Positions 8,092 to 15,192 of a stretch of DNA of 36,993 nt are shown piece after piece. Within the stretch, counting starts at the first letter, position 1; every line of letters starts with the position of its first letter. Source of the DNA: Thermoplasmata archaeon (GTDB lineage: Archaea; Thermoplasmatota; Thermoplasmata; Thermoplasmatales; Thermoplasmataceae); NCBI GenBank assembly GCA_021806345.1, contig JAJZXP010000405.1, positions 1 through 36,993 on the forward strand, written 5' to 3'. Below the pieces are notes generated by a model that did no database searches, was not told the DNA's origin, and saw only the letters and a list, made by a program, of their open reading frames with translations. The translations under genes and the position numbers were made by a program.

Positions 8092-9261
8092 ATGGGAAAA
8101 GAAGAAGTTCTGGTAAACGATCCATGGGATTTAGCTACGAAGATTTTTGAATTGAAGGAAGTGGGAAGTTCAGAATTCAAGTCATCAAAAATTATATGCG
8201 ATATTCTGCATGTTCATGGGTTCAAGGTGGAAACCAACTATAAGGGAATTCCAACAGCATTTAGAGCGGAAAAAATAAAGGGAAATGGAAATGTAACAGT
8301 AGCCTTCCTGGCGGAGTATGATGCATTGCTTGGTATTGGTCATGCATGCGGGCACAATCTCATAACGGCCGCAAACACATATGGTGCAATCAAAGCATCA
8401 GAACTGATCAAAGATGGTAAAATAGTAGTTATAGGAACTCCTGATGAAGAGGGAACAGGGGAATATGCTGGATCCAAAATCCTACTTGCTGAAAGGGGTG
8501 CATTTGAAGATGTTGATTTGATACTTGGTGCCCACCCCGGAGCTCAATGGAGAATTGTTGGCAACTCTCTGGCAGTACAGGATCTTGAAATAACCTTCAA
8601 GGGTTTTTCATCACATGAGGCTGCAAGTCCACAGAAGGGCAGGAGTGCACTGGACGCGGCCATTCTAACTTACACAGGAATTAACATGTTAAGGCAGCAC
8701 TTGAGGAGAGATGCGAATCCCGTTATTCACGGTGTCATAAGAGAAGGTGGAGAAGCCTCAAATGTAACACCTGATAGAGCTGTATTGGTTTATGGTATTA
8801 GATCATCAGATATGGATTATCACAAGGAGTTACTTGAAAAGATTGAAATGGTGATAAAAGGATGCTCTATAGCAACATTTACGGATTTTGAGATCAAAAA
8901 GATTGGACCTGTTTTTTCTACGGTGAAACATAACAGACCGCTCTCAGAACTATTATACTCTATAGTTAAAAGCAAGCAAATTGACGTTCCAGATTATGAA
9001 GAATCACTTAAGGAACTGGCAGGAGGATCAACTGATTTTTCAAATGTAACCCACGAAAAGCCTGCACTGGAAATTCATTTTAAGATAGCACCTGCAGGAA
9101 CACCTTGGCACTCAAAGCAATCTCTGGAGGCTGCAAATTCAGAAGAGGCCAAAAAAACCCTGCCCGTGGTTATAGATGTACTCAGTGAAGCTGCAGTACA
9201 ATTCTCAGAGGATTCAGAACTTAGAAAAAAAATTAAGGATGAGTTCCTTATTACAAAATAA
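8092..9261 (+). CDS. M20D-family amidohydrolase / peptidase (AbgB-like)
   Basis: A metal-dependent amidohydrolase that removes acyl or aminobenzoyl groups from amino acids. The 389-residue protein carries FLAEYDALLGIGHACGHN near residues 65-82 with its first metal ligands, then GTPDEEGTGEYAGSK with the catalytic Glu pair, then GAHPG, and late in the chain GGSTDFSNV and APAGTPWHSKQS with the last histidine. The dimerisation domain (about 160-280) is present, including SSHEAASPQKGRSALDA. ATG 8092 is set by the TATA spacing. This subfamily includes AbgB and aminoacylase-like enzymes; which amide it cleaves cannot be read from sequence. Monocistronic as far as visible. Confidence 0.9.
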   Translation: MGKEEVLVNDPWDLATKIFELKEVGSSEFKSSKIICDILHVHGFKVETNYKGIPTAFRAEKIKGNGNVTVAFLAEYDALLGIGHACGHNLITAANTYGAIKASELIKDGKIVVIGTPDEEGTGEYAGSKILLAERGAFEDVDLILGAHPGAQWRIVGNSLAVQDLEITFKGFSSHEAASPQKGRSALDAAILTYTGINMLRQHLRRDANPVIHGVIREGGEASNVTPDRAVLVYGIRSSDMDYHKELLEKIEMVIKGCSIATFTDFEIKKIGPVFSTVKHNRPLSELLYSIVKSKQIDVPDYEESLKELAGGSTDFSNVTHEKPALEIHFKIAPAGTPWHSKQSLEAANSEEAKKTLPVVIDVLSEAAVQFSEDSELRKKIKDEFLITK

Positions 9262-9508
9262 AAATAACTAGTCTGAGCCATCTAATCATTGGTTAATTAA
9301 AAAATATCATATGATTCAATTTAGTTAAAAAATCTATATTGAATAGACGAAGAGATTCAGGCCAAGCAAAATTATCTATTGCAAAATTTCCTGGCTTTTA
9401 CTGATGAAGCTCTTTAGTTTATTATAGTTTCATATTTTCATTTAAGCTGTTGTTTAAAAATGCATAACCTTTTATTCACAATATGTCATGAGTTATGGAA
9501 GGGGTATA
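9262..9508. other. Spacer upstream of secreted protein gene
   Basis: AT-rich, no ORF seen. The only signal is a TATA-like TGTTTAAAAATG near 9450-9461 upstream of the secreted protein gene. Confidence 0.3.
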
Positions 9509-10063
9509 ATGAAAAGGAAGAGGATAACGATCGCCCTGTCAATAATAGGAATCCTTTTGTTGGTATTCAGCGCTTATCAGGTTGAGACTGAACCAATTAA
9601 TGCACCAATAATCAATAAAACTGGTGGATACTCTATCTTGAAAACACAAACGAACTCTGAGATTGTTAACTCAACAATTGCCGTTTTAAGTAGTTCTGAA
9701 GGTTTAACAATGGGCATTGACATTCAAAAAAACATTACTGAATCCGTAATGATGGGAATACCTCTCATCGTAGCCGAGACCTTTCAATCAAAGAGTTTTC
9801 CATTTAATTCAATGACATATGTCATCAAGGGAGTTAACCTATTTTTTAACAACTCAAATCAATCAGTTCCGATTACTGGCCCTATTTCTAAGACAGGTTA
9901 TTCAATGTATCTGATTACATGCAGCTTCAACTTACTAGGAAACTTTAGTCTTATTTTCTATGTGACCGTATCTGCAATTGATGAATTTGCAATCTACCAT
10001 TATACAGGTAATACATTTGTTATAGCCATACATTTCAATTTCAACGTTTCTGTAACAAAGTGA
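9509..10063 (+). CDS. Secreted or membrane-anchored protein, unknown
   Basis: The product starts with basic KRKR and then a hydrophobic stretch (ITIALSIIGILLLVFSAY), a signal peptide or N-terminal anchor. About 160 extracytoplasmic residues follow with many Asn-X-Ser/Thr sequons (NKT, NST, NIT, NNS, NQS) and alternating beta strands (SMTYVIKGVNLFF, FSLIFYVTVSAID, TFVIAIHFNFNVSV). This looks like a glycosylated beta-sandwich surface protein. I do not recognise a family. ATG 9509 is preferred because GGAAGGGG sits 6 nt before it; ATG 9488 would add seven residues. It stands alone between spacers of about 250 nt. Confidence 0.7.
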   Translation: MKRKRITIALSIIGILLLVFSAYQVETEPINAPIINKTGGYSILKTQTNSEIVNSTIAVLSSSEGLTMGIDIQKNITESVMMGIPLIVAETFQSKSFPFNSMTYVIKGVNLFFNNSNQSVPITGPISKTGYSMYLITCSFNLLGNFSLIFYVTVSAIDEFAIYHYTGNTFVIAIHFNFNVSVTK

Positions 10064-10098
10064 CAGTCAGGCGATAGTTTGATATCTGATCGTGTTCA

Positions 10099-10115
10099 AG
10101 ACTTTCCAAAAGTCT
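10099..10115 (+). terminator. Perfect 7-bp hairpin downstream of secreted protein gene
   Basis: AGACTTT-CCA-AAAGTCT is a perfect 7-bp inverted repeat with a 3-nt loop, 36 nt after the stop at 10063. No T-run follows, so an intrinsic terminator is not certain; RNA processing or protein binding is equally possible. Confidence 0.3.
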
Positions 10116-10335
10116 AGTTGGATAACTTAGATAAAAGGAAAATTGGAATCAAGAGAAATCAGTTGATTGTTATACATATTGGCGGACACGTGAAAGTGAA
10201 AAATCGATAGGTCCTTCGGAATACTTGAAAAAGGAACCAAGATCCAATACTCTTTTTGCATCAGTATATTTTTCTATTTAAATGATTAAACAATTAGTCA
10301 GAAAACCTATTAATATACGATCGATTTAGTATCTT
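10116..10335. other. Spacer and promoter of wHTH-zinc ribbon operon
   Basis: No ORF seen. A TATA-like TATTAATATAC near 10309-10319 lies about 17-27 nt before the ATG at 10336, consistent with a leaderless transcript. Confidence 0.35.
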
Positions 10336-10872
10336 ATGGCAGACTTGACTGATGAGGTAGCTAAGGTTAATAAAATAATGAGCAATGCTACGAGAAGGAA
10401 AATTCTTAACCTCATCAATCAAAATGGAAGCATGAGCTATTCAGTCCTCAGAGAATCATTGAACCAAATGAACACAGGCCAACTAAACTATCACTTAAAG
10501 TGCCTCGGTAACCTTATATCAAAAGACGAAGAAAGTGGTAAATATATACTAACAGAATTTGGTTTGGCAGTACTGAATTTTAATGTAGACCGCCTTAAAA
10601 CAGGGCAACTGAAATCTGACGAAATAACTCCTTTAATCACTTCTAATAGGGGAGATCGCAATATCACTCCCTTTGTGGGAGTTGTTTTACCCTTATCCAT
10701 TCTTTCAGTTATGACCTATTATTTGTTTTTTTATTTGGACGTGTCTAATGGATCAGCGATAATTTCTAACATCATTATGTGGCTTATAGTTCTCTTTTTA
10801 ATCTTGCGGGGATATTTTCTTGATTCCAAGGGATGGAGATCAGCGCAACTCACTGGAAAAGGAGTGAAATAA
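10336..10872 (+). CDS. Membrane-anchored winged-helix regulator (ArsR/MarR-like)
   Basis: A 178-residue protein. Residues about 8-80 form a winged helix: NATRRKILNLINQNG, then MSYSVLRESLNQMNTGQLNYHLKCL as recognition region, then a wing (GKYILTEFG). Two hydrophobic helices follow at about 115-133 (FVGVVLPLSILSVMTYYLFF) and 140-160 (IISNIIMWLIVLFLILRGYF), so the DNA-binding domain faces the cytoplasm from a membrane anchor. One-component membrane regulators of this shape are common in archaea; the signal sensed is unknown. One base separates its stop from the zinc-ribbon gene, so they are an operon. Confidence 0.8.
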   Translation: MADLTDEVAKVNKIMSNATRRKILNLINQNGSMSYSVLRESLNQMNTGQLNYHLKCLGNLISKDEESGKYILTEFGLAVLNFNVDRLKTGQLKSDEITPLITSNRGDRNITPFVGVVLPLSILSVMTYYLFFYLDVSNGSAIISNIIMWLIVLFLILRGYFLDSKGWRSAQLTGKGVK

Positions 10873-10873
10873 A

Positions 10874-11086
10874 ATGCCAATTACGCATATTGTGTGTGAA
10901 GAATGCAAGGGAAAATTTGACTATGTCATGAATGTAGAATCTTATTTAGTCCATTCCCCCGGTAACACGGAAATAATAACTTCAGATGGAAAACACATTC
11001 GAACAACAAGCATAAAAATGTTTAATAAACACAGGATTAGATGCCCATACTGTGGGAAAAATGCTTGGTTCAAGGTGAATATATAA
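10874..11086 (+). CDS. Small zinc-ribbon protein
   Basis: A 70-residue protein with two CxxC knuckles: CEEC near residues 8-11 and CPYC near 57-60, separated by about 45 residues of beta-type sequence. This is a rubredoxin-like zinc ribbon with a long insert. It follows the membrane-anchored winged-helix gene after one base (TAA-A-ATG), so it is probably co-expressed with it and may act with it. No further family is recognised. Confidence 0.75.
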   Translation: MPITHIVCEECKGKFDYVMNVESYLVHSPGNTEIITSDGKHIRTTSIKMFNKHRIRCPYCGKNAWFKVNI

Positions 11087-11259
11087 CCTAATTTATGCAG
11101 GAAGCATTTTTACAAAGAGTTCAGATATTCATACTCAATGATTGAGAATAGAGCAGTTAAAATTGGTTAAGTTCAAAATAAGAGAGATTTTTTTTCCTTG
11201 AATATGACAGGCAAATAAAACAAATTTTCTGATCAATTGTATAGATAGAATTGATGTGT
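11087..11259. other. Junction region left of the genomic island
   Basis: AT-rich with no ORF. The chromosomal operon ends here and island-associated sequence begins. I see no copy of the att-like repeat left of 11260. Confidence 0.35.
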
Positions 11260-11760
11260 TCAGACAGGTTTCCGCATCCTGATCCAGGTTCTAGAAAACT
11301 CGTTTGGCAACCCGAAGTTCATCAAAAAGCCACTTTTTTCGTAAAATGCAATTGCCTGTTTGTTAACTAATGGTGTGTCAACCACAATCGACTTTACATT
11401 ACTAATTGGAATTTCGGCTAACATTAGACTTCCGATACCATTTCTCCTGAATTTAGGATCAACCACGATCTCTTCTATATAGAATTCCTCCTGCGAACAT
11501 CAGTGTTCAAAGAGTACTTTTTTATTCTGACTTCCAGCTGACCATCCAACTATTTCCGAGTCTACCTCAGCAATCAAGCATAAGTATTTATCATTATTTA
11601 TATACTCTTTAACAAAACTCTTATCTATTATCAACTGGTTATTCTTTGAGGACTCTCTATTTATTGTCAAGTATTGGCTCAGCGATTTTTCCAGCATCTC
11701 AAACATTCTTTCAATATCAGTTACATCTGGTTTCATGAGCGAGATCTCAAACTTTTTCAA
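11260..11760 (-). pseudogene. GNAT N-acetyltransferase, interrupted by one in-frame UGA
   Basis: Reading from ATG at 11760, 86 codons run to TGA at 11500-11502 and then the same frame continues to the normal end at 11260. Total length is exactly that of the intact paralogue at 25230-25730 (501 nt). The stop replaces an arginine codon (AGA in the paralogue), so one base change explains the break. After the stop the GNAT acetyl-CoA loop RRNGIGS is still present, as are FYIEEIVVD and AIAFYEKSGF. Of the first 86 residues 17 differ from the paralogue, but 36 of the last 79 differ, so the halves have different histories. The upstream 80 nt, including the TATA region, also match the paralogue. Probably an inactive relic at the left edge of the island. 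Confidence 0.85.
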
Positions 11761-11840
11761 TGTATCATAAATATTGGTGATCTATATTTAAATTCGTATA
11801 TATGTAGTAATTCTACAGACCGGTAAAACAGAAGCTCACA

Positions 11841-11876
11841 GGGTAGGTAAGCAGTAGTGTAGCTAACTAGGGGATA
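11841..11876 (+). repeat. Degenerate att-like repeat, copy 1 (left island boundary)
   Basis: GGGTAGGTAAGCAG followed by a decayed palindrome and GGGATA has the layout and nearly the length of the good copies at 21968 and 23189. It lies exactly 30 nt after the TTC where the upstream regions of the two GNAT genes can be aligned, the same distance at which the tRNA-Cys 3' end begins at 25811. This makes it the counterpart of the tRNA end at the left side. Confidence 0.55.
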
Positions 11877-11913
11877 GCACTGTCATAAGTTCCATGATTA
11901 ATTTTCTCAAGTG

Positions 11914-12060
11914 AAGCCGGTAAACCTATCTGATGCAGCATATGAAGTGCTGGCAAAAGTGAGATGAAAAGATATGTCGTTTTCGGATGCCGTTCTGAAA
12001 TTGGTAGGAAATTCCAAGCATAAACGAGATTTCCAAAAATTTGCCGGGGTGTTAAAATTA
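11914..12060 (+). pseudogene. Decayed VapB-type antitoxin
   Basis: The frame gives KPVNLSDAAYEVLAKVR, a TGA at 11965-11967, then KDMSFSDAVLKLVGNSKHKR and FAGVLK, matching the intact antitoxin at 20876-21136 almost residue by residue. The start codon and promoter are deleted, a Gly codon has become TGA, and the C-terminal third is lost where the frame jumps into the terminal repeat segment. It cannot make a working antitoxin. Confidence 0.8.
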
Positions 12061-12171
12061 CAAATTATCATTTGAACGGAAAATTCAGTATATGTTTTTA
12101 GTTCAAGGGGAATTGATTTCACTCACCGAAACAAAGAATGGGTAGGAAGTTAATTAATGATTAAGTGGATA
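12061..12171 (+). repeat. 110-nt terminal segment with att-like repeat, copy 2
   Basis: Matches 21893-22004 through blocks AAATTCAGTATATG, TTTCACTCAC and GAACAAAG/GAAACAAAG leading into the att-like motif, here GGGTAGGAAGT at about 12140-12150 and ending TTAAGTGGATA at 12161-12171. The palindromic part is partly decayed (TTAATTAATGATTAA). Confidence 0.6.
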
Positions 12172-12242
12172 CAGAGCTTTCTCAGGCAACACTACTCTCC
12201 CTGACTAATACAAGCAAAAGTACAGGATTAAGTTCGCCCGGA

Positions 12243-12680
12243 TCATTTGAGTATTTCTAACACGTCCCTGGATTTAATTGTACTGACTCCTTCATAAGAT
12301 TCGGGAAATCTATTGCCATTAGGAATAAGAAATCTAGCCCGGCTTTTGATAGCGGTTGCTAGAATCATAGAATCAGGCAGTTTCAAACCTGTATTTGCTC
12401 TGACCTTAGCTGATGTAATTGCGATATCTACGGTTAGAGGGACTGTTATCATACGTTTATCAGCCATTACTGCAGTGAGAAACTGTTCAGCATCAGAATT
12501 TCTATTCTCCAGATAGAATCCAGTCAGGACTTCTGAAATAACCAGTGTTGGTATAACTGCCTCCAAGTTTCCTTTCTCAACAGAAAGTAAGACTTCTTTG
12601 GAGTATGAATAATTTGCCTCTTCCTTGTTGATCACATTAAGAAAAACGTTTGTATCGTTGCAGGCTCTAATCCCACTCAT
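12243..12680 (-). CDS. vapC: VapC-type PIN-domain toxin
   Basis: PIN-domain ribonuclease toxin of about 145 residues from ATG 12680. Acidic residues of the active site are visible: the Asp in NDTNVFLNV at the N-terminus, the Glu in VISEVL, and the Asp in LPDSMILATAI near residue 110. The later NGNRFPE region sits where PIN proteins carry the fourth site. The start overlaps the antitoxin stop by 14 nt, typical of vapBC. A longer in-frame start at 12734 exists but would lie deep inside the antitoxin. It is probably active: no internal stop. The target RNA is unknown. Confidence 0.85.
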   Translation of the reverse strand: MSGIRACNDTNVFLNVINKEEANYSYSKEVLLSVEKGNLEAVIPTLVISEVLTGFYLENRNSDAEQFLTAVMADKRMITVPLTVDIAITSAKVRANTGLKLPDSMILATAIKSRARFLIPNGNRFPESYEGVSTIKSRDVLEILK

Positions 12681-12936
12681 CTCTAATGTCTCTAAGTGTT
12701 CTTGAAACTTCCTTCCCGAGTGGTCTGGCCTCATCTAAGACGGAGGCTAAGCTATTCTTCTGCGCTTTCTTGATTATGACTTCGCCATCCTTCTTCTCAA
12801 AGAGAATCTTGTCCCCTCCTGAAACGCCCAATGCATCCCTAATATCCTTCGGGATTGTGATCTGACCTTTTGAGGTGATTTTTCCTAGTTCTATCACTTG
12901 CGCATTACCAATGAGTAATGAATTCATTACATTCAA
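12667..12936 (-). CDS. vapB: AbrB/SpoVT-type antitoxin (VapB)
   Basis: 89 residues. A swapped-hairpin AbrB domain lies at about 16-60: ELGKITSKGQITIPKDIRDA and GDKILFEKKDGEVIIKKA, a well-known DNA-binding fold that autoregulates the operon. The C-terminal part (LDEARPLGKEVSRTLRDIRD) would wrap the toxin. Starts at ATG 12936 or 12927, or a GTG nearer the domain, are possible. It precedes the PIN toxin with a 14-nt overlap, together a complete vapBC module between att-like copies 2 and 3. Confidence 0.88.
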   Translation of the reverse strand: MNVMNSLLIGNAQVIELGKITSKGQITIPKDIRDALGVSGGDKILFEKKDGEVIIKKAQKNSLASVLDEARPLGKEVSRTLRDIRDEWD

Positions 12937-12993
12937 TTATTTCTATTTAACAGAAATACTTGCTCTTCGACCAGACCCGTCATCTCTAACTAA

Positions 12994-13030
12994 GGAAAGG
13001 TAGGGAGTCACTTAAACAATTAGGCGGATA
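12994..13030 (+). repeat. Att-like repeat, copy 3
   Basis: GAAAGGTAGGGAGTCACTTA, then AACAATTAGGCGGATA. The first half matches the consensus well; the right arm of the palindrome is altered (TTAGGCGGATA for TTAAGTGGATA). It separates the vapBC module from the next gene. Confidence 0.65.
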
Positions 13031-13125
13031 AGAAGATGGACAACAAATACTCCCAGGTGCAGCCGCCTTGAAACATTATTATTCGTCTAACAGCAAATTA
13101 AGGCTTTCCAATTGTACACCGTGAT

Positions 13126-13764
13126 CTAAATTTGTTTGACCAATTCTTGAAGATTCCCATATATGTTTGAACCGTGTGACGTTAGGAGGGAAGTTGCTCC
13201 AGATTCTGCAACAACCTTTCGGAAGGTATTGTGGGCAGGTGGGTAGGGCTCGCCCGGTATCGGAAACCATTCCGGTGCAATCAGCAACCTTTTATCTACT
13301 GTTCCTACCGCAGTGTCGCCGACTATGAGTTCTTTATGGTCTGTAAGGAAGGCATATTCGTCCATGTATGGTTCATTTTCTGCACTCCGTCCTTCAATAG
13401 TCAACCTGAACGGCTTCATTCCAAATATAGGTTCACTTCCATACATTTCAAAGTCTTTTATTCCACTCTTTGCGATGTAAAATTTAGGATCAATAGCCTT
13501 CGATTTCATCTGGTCTGGGATATATAAATGTGCACCTGTCCTGCGACATATGTACTCAACTCCTCTGGTATGGTCAAGAGTTGTTATCATTACTGCTTCC
13601 AGGCTACCTAACCTGTCAATTTCTTCAATTAGTCCGGGAACAAAGGGAGGGTCAACCAGGATGCATCTATCATCTTCCACAAACAGATGACCATACATCA
13701 TTTCATCTATTTCAGGGTCAGGGGTGCCCCACCGAAATACATCCCTTCTCACAGGGGAAAACAT
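13126..13764 (-). CDS. Metallo-beta-lactamase-fold protein lacking the HxH motif (1)
   Basis: About 212 residues from ATG 13764. Fold markers of MBL hydrolases are present: the early strand ILVDPPFVPG, ITTLDHTRG at the place of the HxHxDH motif, ELIVGDTAVG for the Asp of motif IV, and LLTSHGSN for the late His. In the main motif the two zinc histidines are replaced by Thr and Leu and only DH remains, so the binuclear site is incomplete. A TATA-like block (TATATTAAAATAT, 13787-13799) lies 23 nt or more before ATG 13764, which favours this start over an upstream TTG at 13803. It lies alone between att-like copies 3 and 4. It may be an altered hydrolase or a binding protein. Confidence 0.7.
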   Translation of the reverse strand: MFSPVRRDVFRWGTPDPEIDEMMYGHLFVEDDRCILVDPPFVPGLIEEIDRLGSLEAVMITTLDHTRGVEYICRRTGAHLYIPDQMKSKAIDPKFYIAKSGIKDFEMYGSEPIFGMKPFRLTIEGRSAENEPYMDEYAFLTDHKELIVGDTAVGTVDKRLLIAPEWFPIPGEPYPPAHNTFRKVVAESGATSLLTSHGSNIYGNLQELVKQI

Positions 13765-13786
13765 GCTGTGAAAATGAAGTTTCAGT

Positions 13787-13799
13787 ATATTAAAATATG
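13787..13799 (-). promoter_or_regulatory. TATA-like box for MBL-fold gene 1
   Basis: A nearly symmetrical TATATTAAAATAT block 23-35 nt upstream of ATG 13764 on the minus strand; decides the start. Confidence 0.4.
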
Positions 13800-13849
13800 C
13801 CAAGGTCGATCTTAATAACCGATAAAATACATTGGAGTATCCATTTAAA

Positions 13850-13886
13850 GGATAGGTAGGAAGTCACTTAATTTATTCATTGGATA
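13850..13886 (+). repeat. Att-like repeat, copy 4
   Basis: GGATAGGTAGGAAGTCACTT, then AATTTATTCATTGGATA. Matches 12 of 13 of the tRNA-Cys end motif. GTATCCATTTAA just before it (13838-13849) is the inverse of the element's own TTAAGTGGATAC arm, so this copy is bracketed by inverted arms. Confidence 0.7.
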
Positions 13887-14007
13887 CCAAAGGATTGATT
13901 CTTCTAAGATCATATTCTAGATATTCTCAGAATGTCACAAAACTTATCATATCTCACAATGTCAGCTATATGTGGATAAGGATTAGGCTCACGACTTTTG
14001 CACACTT

Positions 14008-14349
14008 TTGCATGCGGCATGGACAGGCAATGATCCTAACAGAATTATCAAGTTCTACACCGTCAATGTGTACTACTCGGATCCTGCTAACCCAGAAGGT
14101 CTTAAGGGAAGCGACGAAATCTTGCCATACTTCCGTAGGCTTCTGGCTCGTAACTCCGATTGGAAGTGGGATTCAGAGGGCATAATTCCTGCTTTGAATG
14201 GCTTCGCCCTTAAGTGGAGAGCAGTCATTCCCTCTTCCAACGGAATCGTCCGGGAAAAAGGGCTAGAGATTGTCGAGATACGAATTGGTCGTATCGCCCG
14301 CAACAAGGTTTACTTTGACAGATTACCATTACGAGATCCTCACAACTGA
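14008..14349 (+). CDS. SnoaL-like / NTF2-fold protein, possibly N-terminally truncated
   Basis: 113 residues from TTG 14008. The layout fits the SnoaL-like cone fold: an N-terminal helix with HAAWTGNDPNRIIKFY, strand VYYSDP, GSDEILPYFRRLLA helix, then strands with FALKWRAVIP and a final EIVEIRIGRIARNKVYFD segment. Such proteins are small isomerases, hydrolases or binding proteins; none can be named. Upstream in frame there are 8 more codons before a TAG at 13984, and no ATG, so either TTG is used or the true start was lost. It lies between two MBL-fold genes of opposite strand. Confidence 0.6.
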   Translation: MHAAWTGNDPNRIIKFYTVNVYYSDPANPEGLKGSDEILPYFRRLLARNSDWKWDSEGIIPALNGFALKWRAVIPSSNGIVREKGLEIVEIRIGRIARNKVYFDRLPLRDPHN

Positions 14350-14417
14350 ATTCCCCTTTGAATATCTAAACTCAACAGAGATTCAAGATAACAATAAGGC
14401 ATTGGAAGACATCAAAC

Positions 14418-15062
14418 CTACCTGAAAGGAGGCAGTTCTAGAGCTTGCTGGAATTCTTCTCTCGTGTGTACTGGACTTTGATCAAAATGGGAAACGATCA
14501 CCCTCACGAATGGCAATTCAAGCATAGCACGAAGTGCTGGCAGTTCTCGTTTCGTGTGCCACGGTGAGTCCCACACACGTAACTCTCCATTTCTTTCCGT
14601 CAATGCGTCTCCAAATACGATGTATCGATGCTCGGGAAGGAAGATTGGTGTCTCCGCTCTTCCTCTCGCGTCAAAAAGGGGTATAAGTCCACCGGGCAAT
14701 GAATTCTCAGCTATTACGGGGGCGAGCCCAGTATGAGGCAGCTGATCCGGAAAATAAAACATAGGTCCAAACGCTTTTGACTTATATCTCCGAACGAAGA
14801 GATCGATGTCTCTAATGTGATCCGGCATAGTGGCAATAATCATTGAAGGCGGTGATTTGTCCAGACTAGACCAGATGTCTATACAATCGAGAGATGGAGC
14901 CAGGGGATCAATTAGGACTTTCTCTCCTCCGGATTCTGCGAATGTCGATACAACCACTTGCTGATAGTCGTCGCCAGGTTTCCAGAAAGGATGTCGCGCG
15001 CACCATATCCACAACCCCGGCTCCAGATCGATTATTCCTATCTTATTAGAATCTCTCTGCAT
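14418..15062 (-). CDS. Metallo-beta-lactamase-fold protein lacking the HxH motif (2)
   Basis: 214 residues from ATG 15062, distantly like the protein at 13126-13764. Strand KVLIDPLAPS, IATMPDHIRDID at the HxHxDH site, YIVFGDALTE for the conserved Asp, and VIVSHFDQSP for the late His are all in MBL order. Again only DH of the zinc motif survives, with Thr and Pro in place of the two histidines. Base composition is visibly richer in G+C than the surroundings, suggesting separate transfer. Function unknown; the repeated loss of HxH in two neighbouring relatives suggests a subfamily feature and not random decay. Confidence 0.65.
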   Translation of the reverse strand: MQRDSNKIGIIDLEPGLWIWCARHPFWKPGDDYQQVVVSTFAESGGEKVLIDPLAPSLDCIDIWSSLDKSPPSMIIATMPDHIRDIDLFVRRYKSKAFGPMFYFPDQLPHTGLAPVIAENSLPGGLIPLFDARGRAETPIFLPEHRYIVFGDALTERNGELRVWDSPWHTKRELPALRAMLELPFVRVIVSHFDQSPVHTREEFQQALELPPFR

Positions 15063-15192
15063 GAATATTGGTTATGCAAGGGGTCATAAAAACAATTGTG
15101 TTATGTCGATAACCAATAGACGCTGCCAAACAAAGATAACATTTAACGACATGGAAAAACCATCAATACTAAACGTTAGGGCATCCCGTTAA

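Larger units (their letters stand above)
11841..12171 (+). mobile_element. Internally deleted relic of the vapBC-membrane protein unit (copy of 20752-22004)
   Basis: Order and sequence follow the 1.25-kb unit at 20752-22004: att-like repeat, a shared CATAAGTTxCATGATT leader, vapB-like frame, then a jump to the 110-nt terminal segment and the closing att-like repeat. The vapB promoter and start, all of vapC and the membrane gene are missing. Two internal deletions would explain it. Called as a mobile unit because the same modules are bounded by the same repeats twice; mobility itself is inferred. Confidence 0.55.

Noticed and set aside
13880..14185. 101-aa plus-strand ORF ahead of the SnoaL-like gene
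   Set aside because: Its composition is irregular and it overlaps the recognisable SnoaL-like frame.
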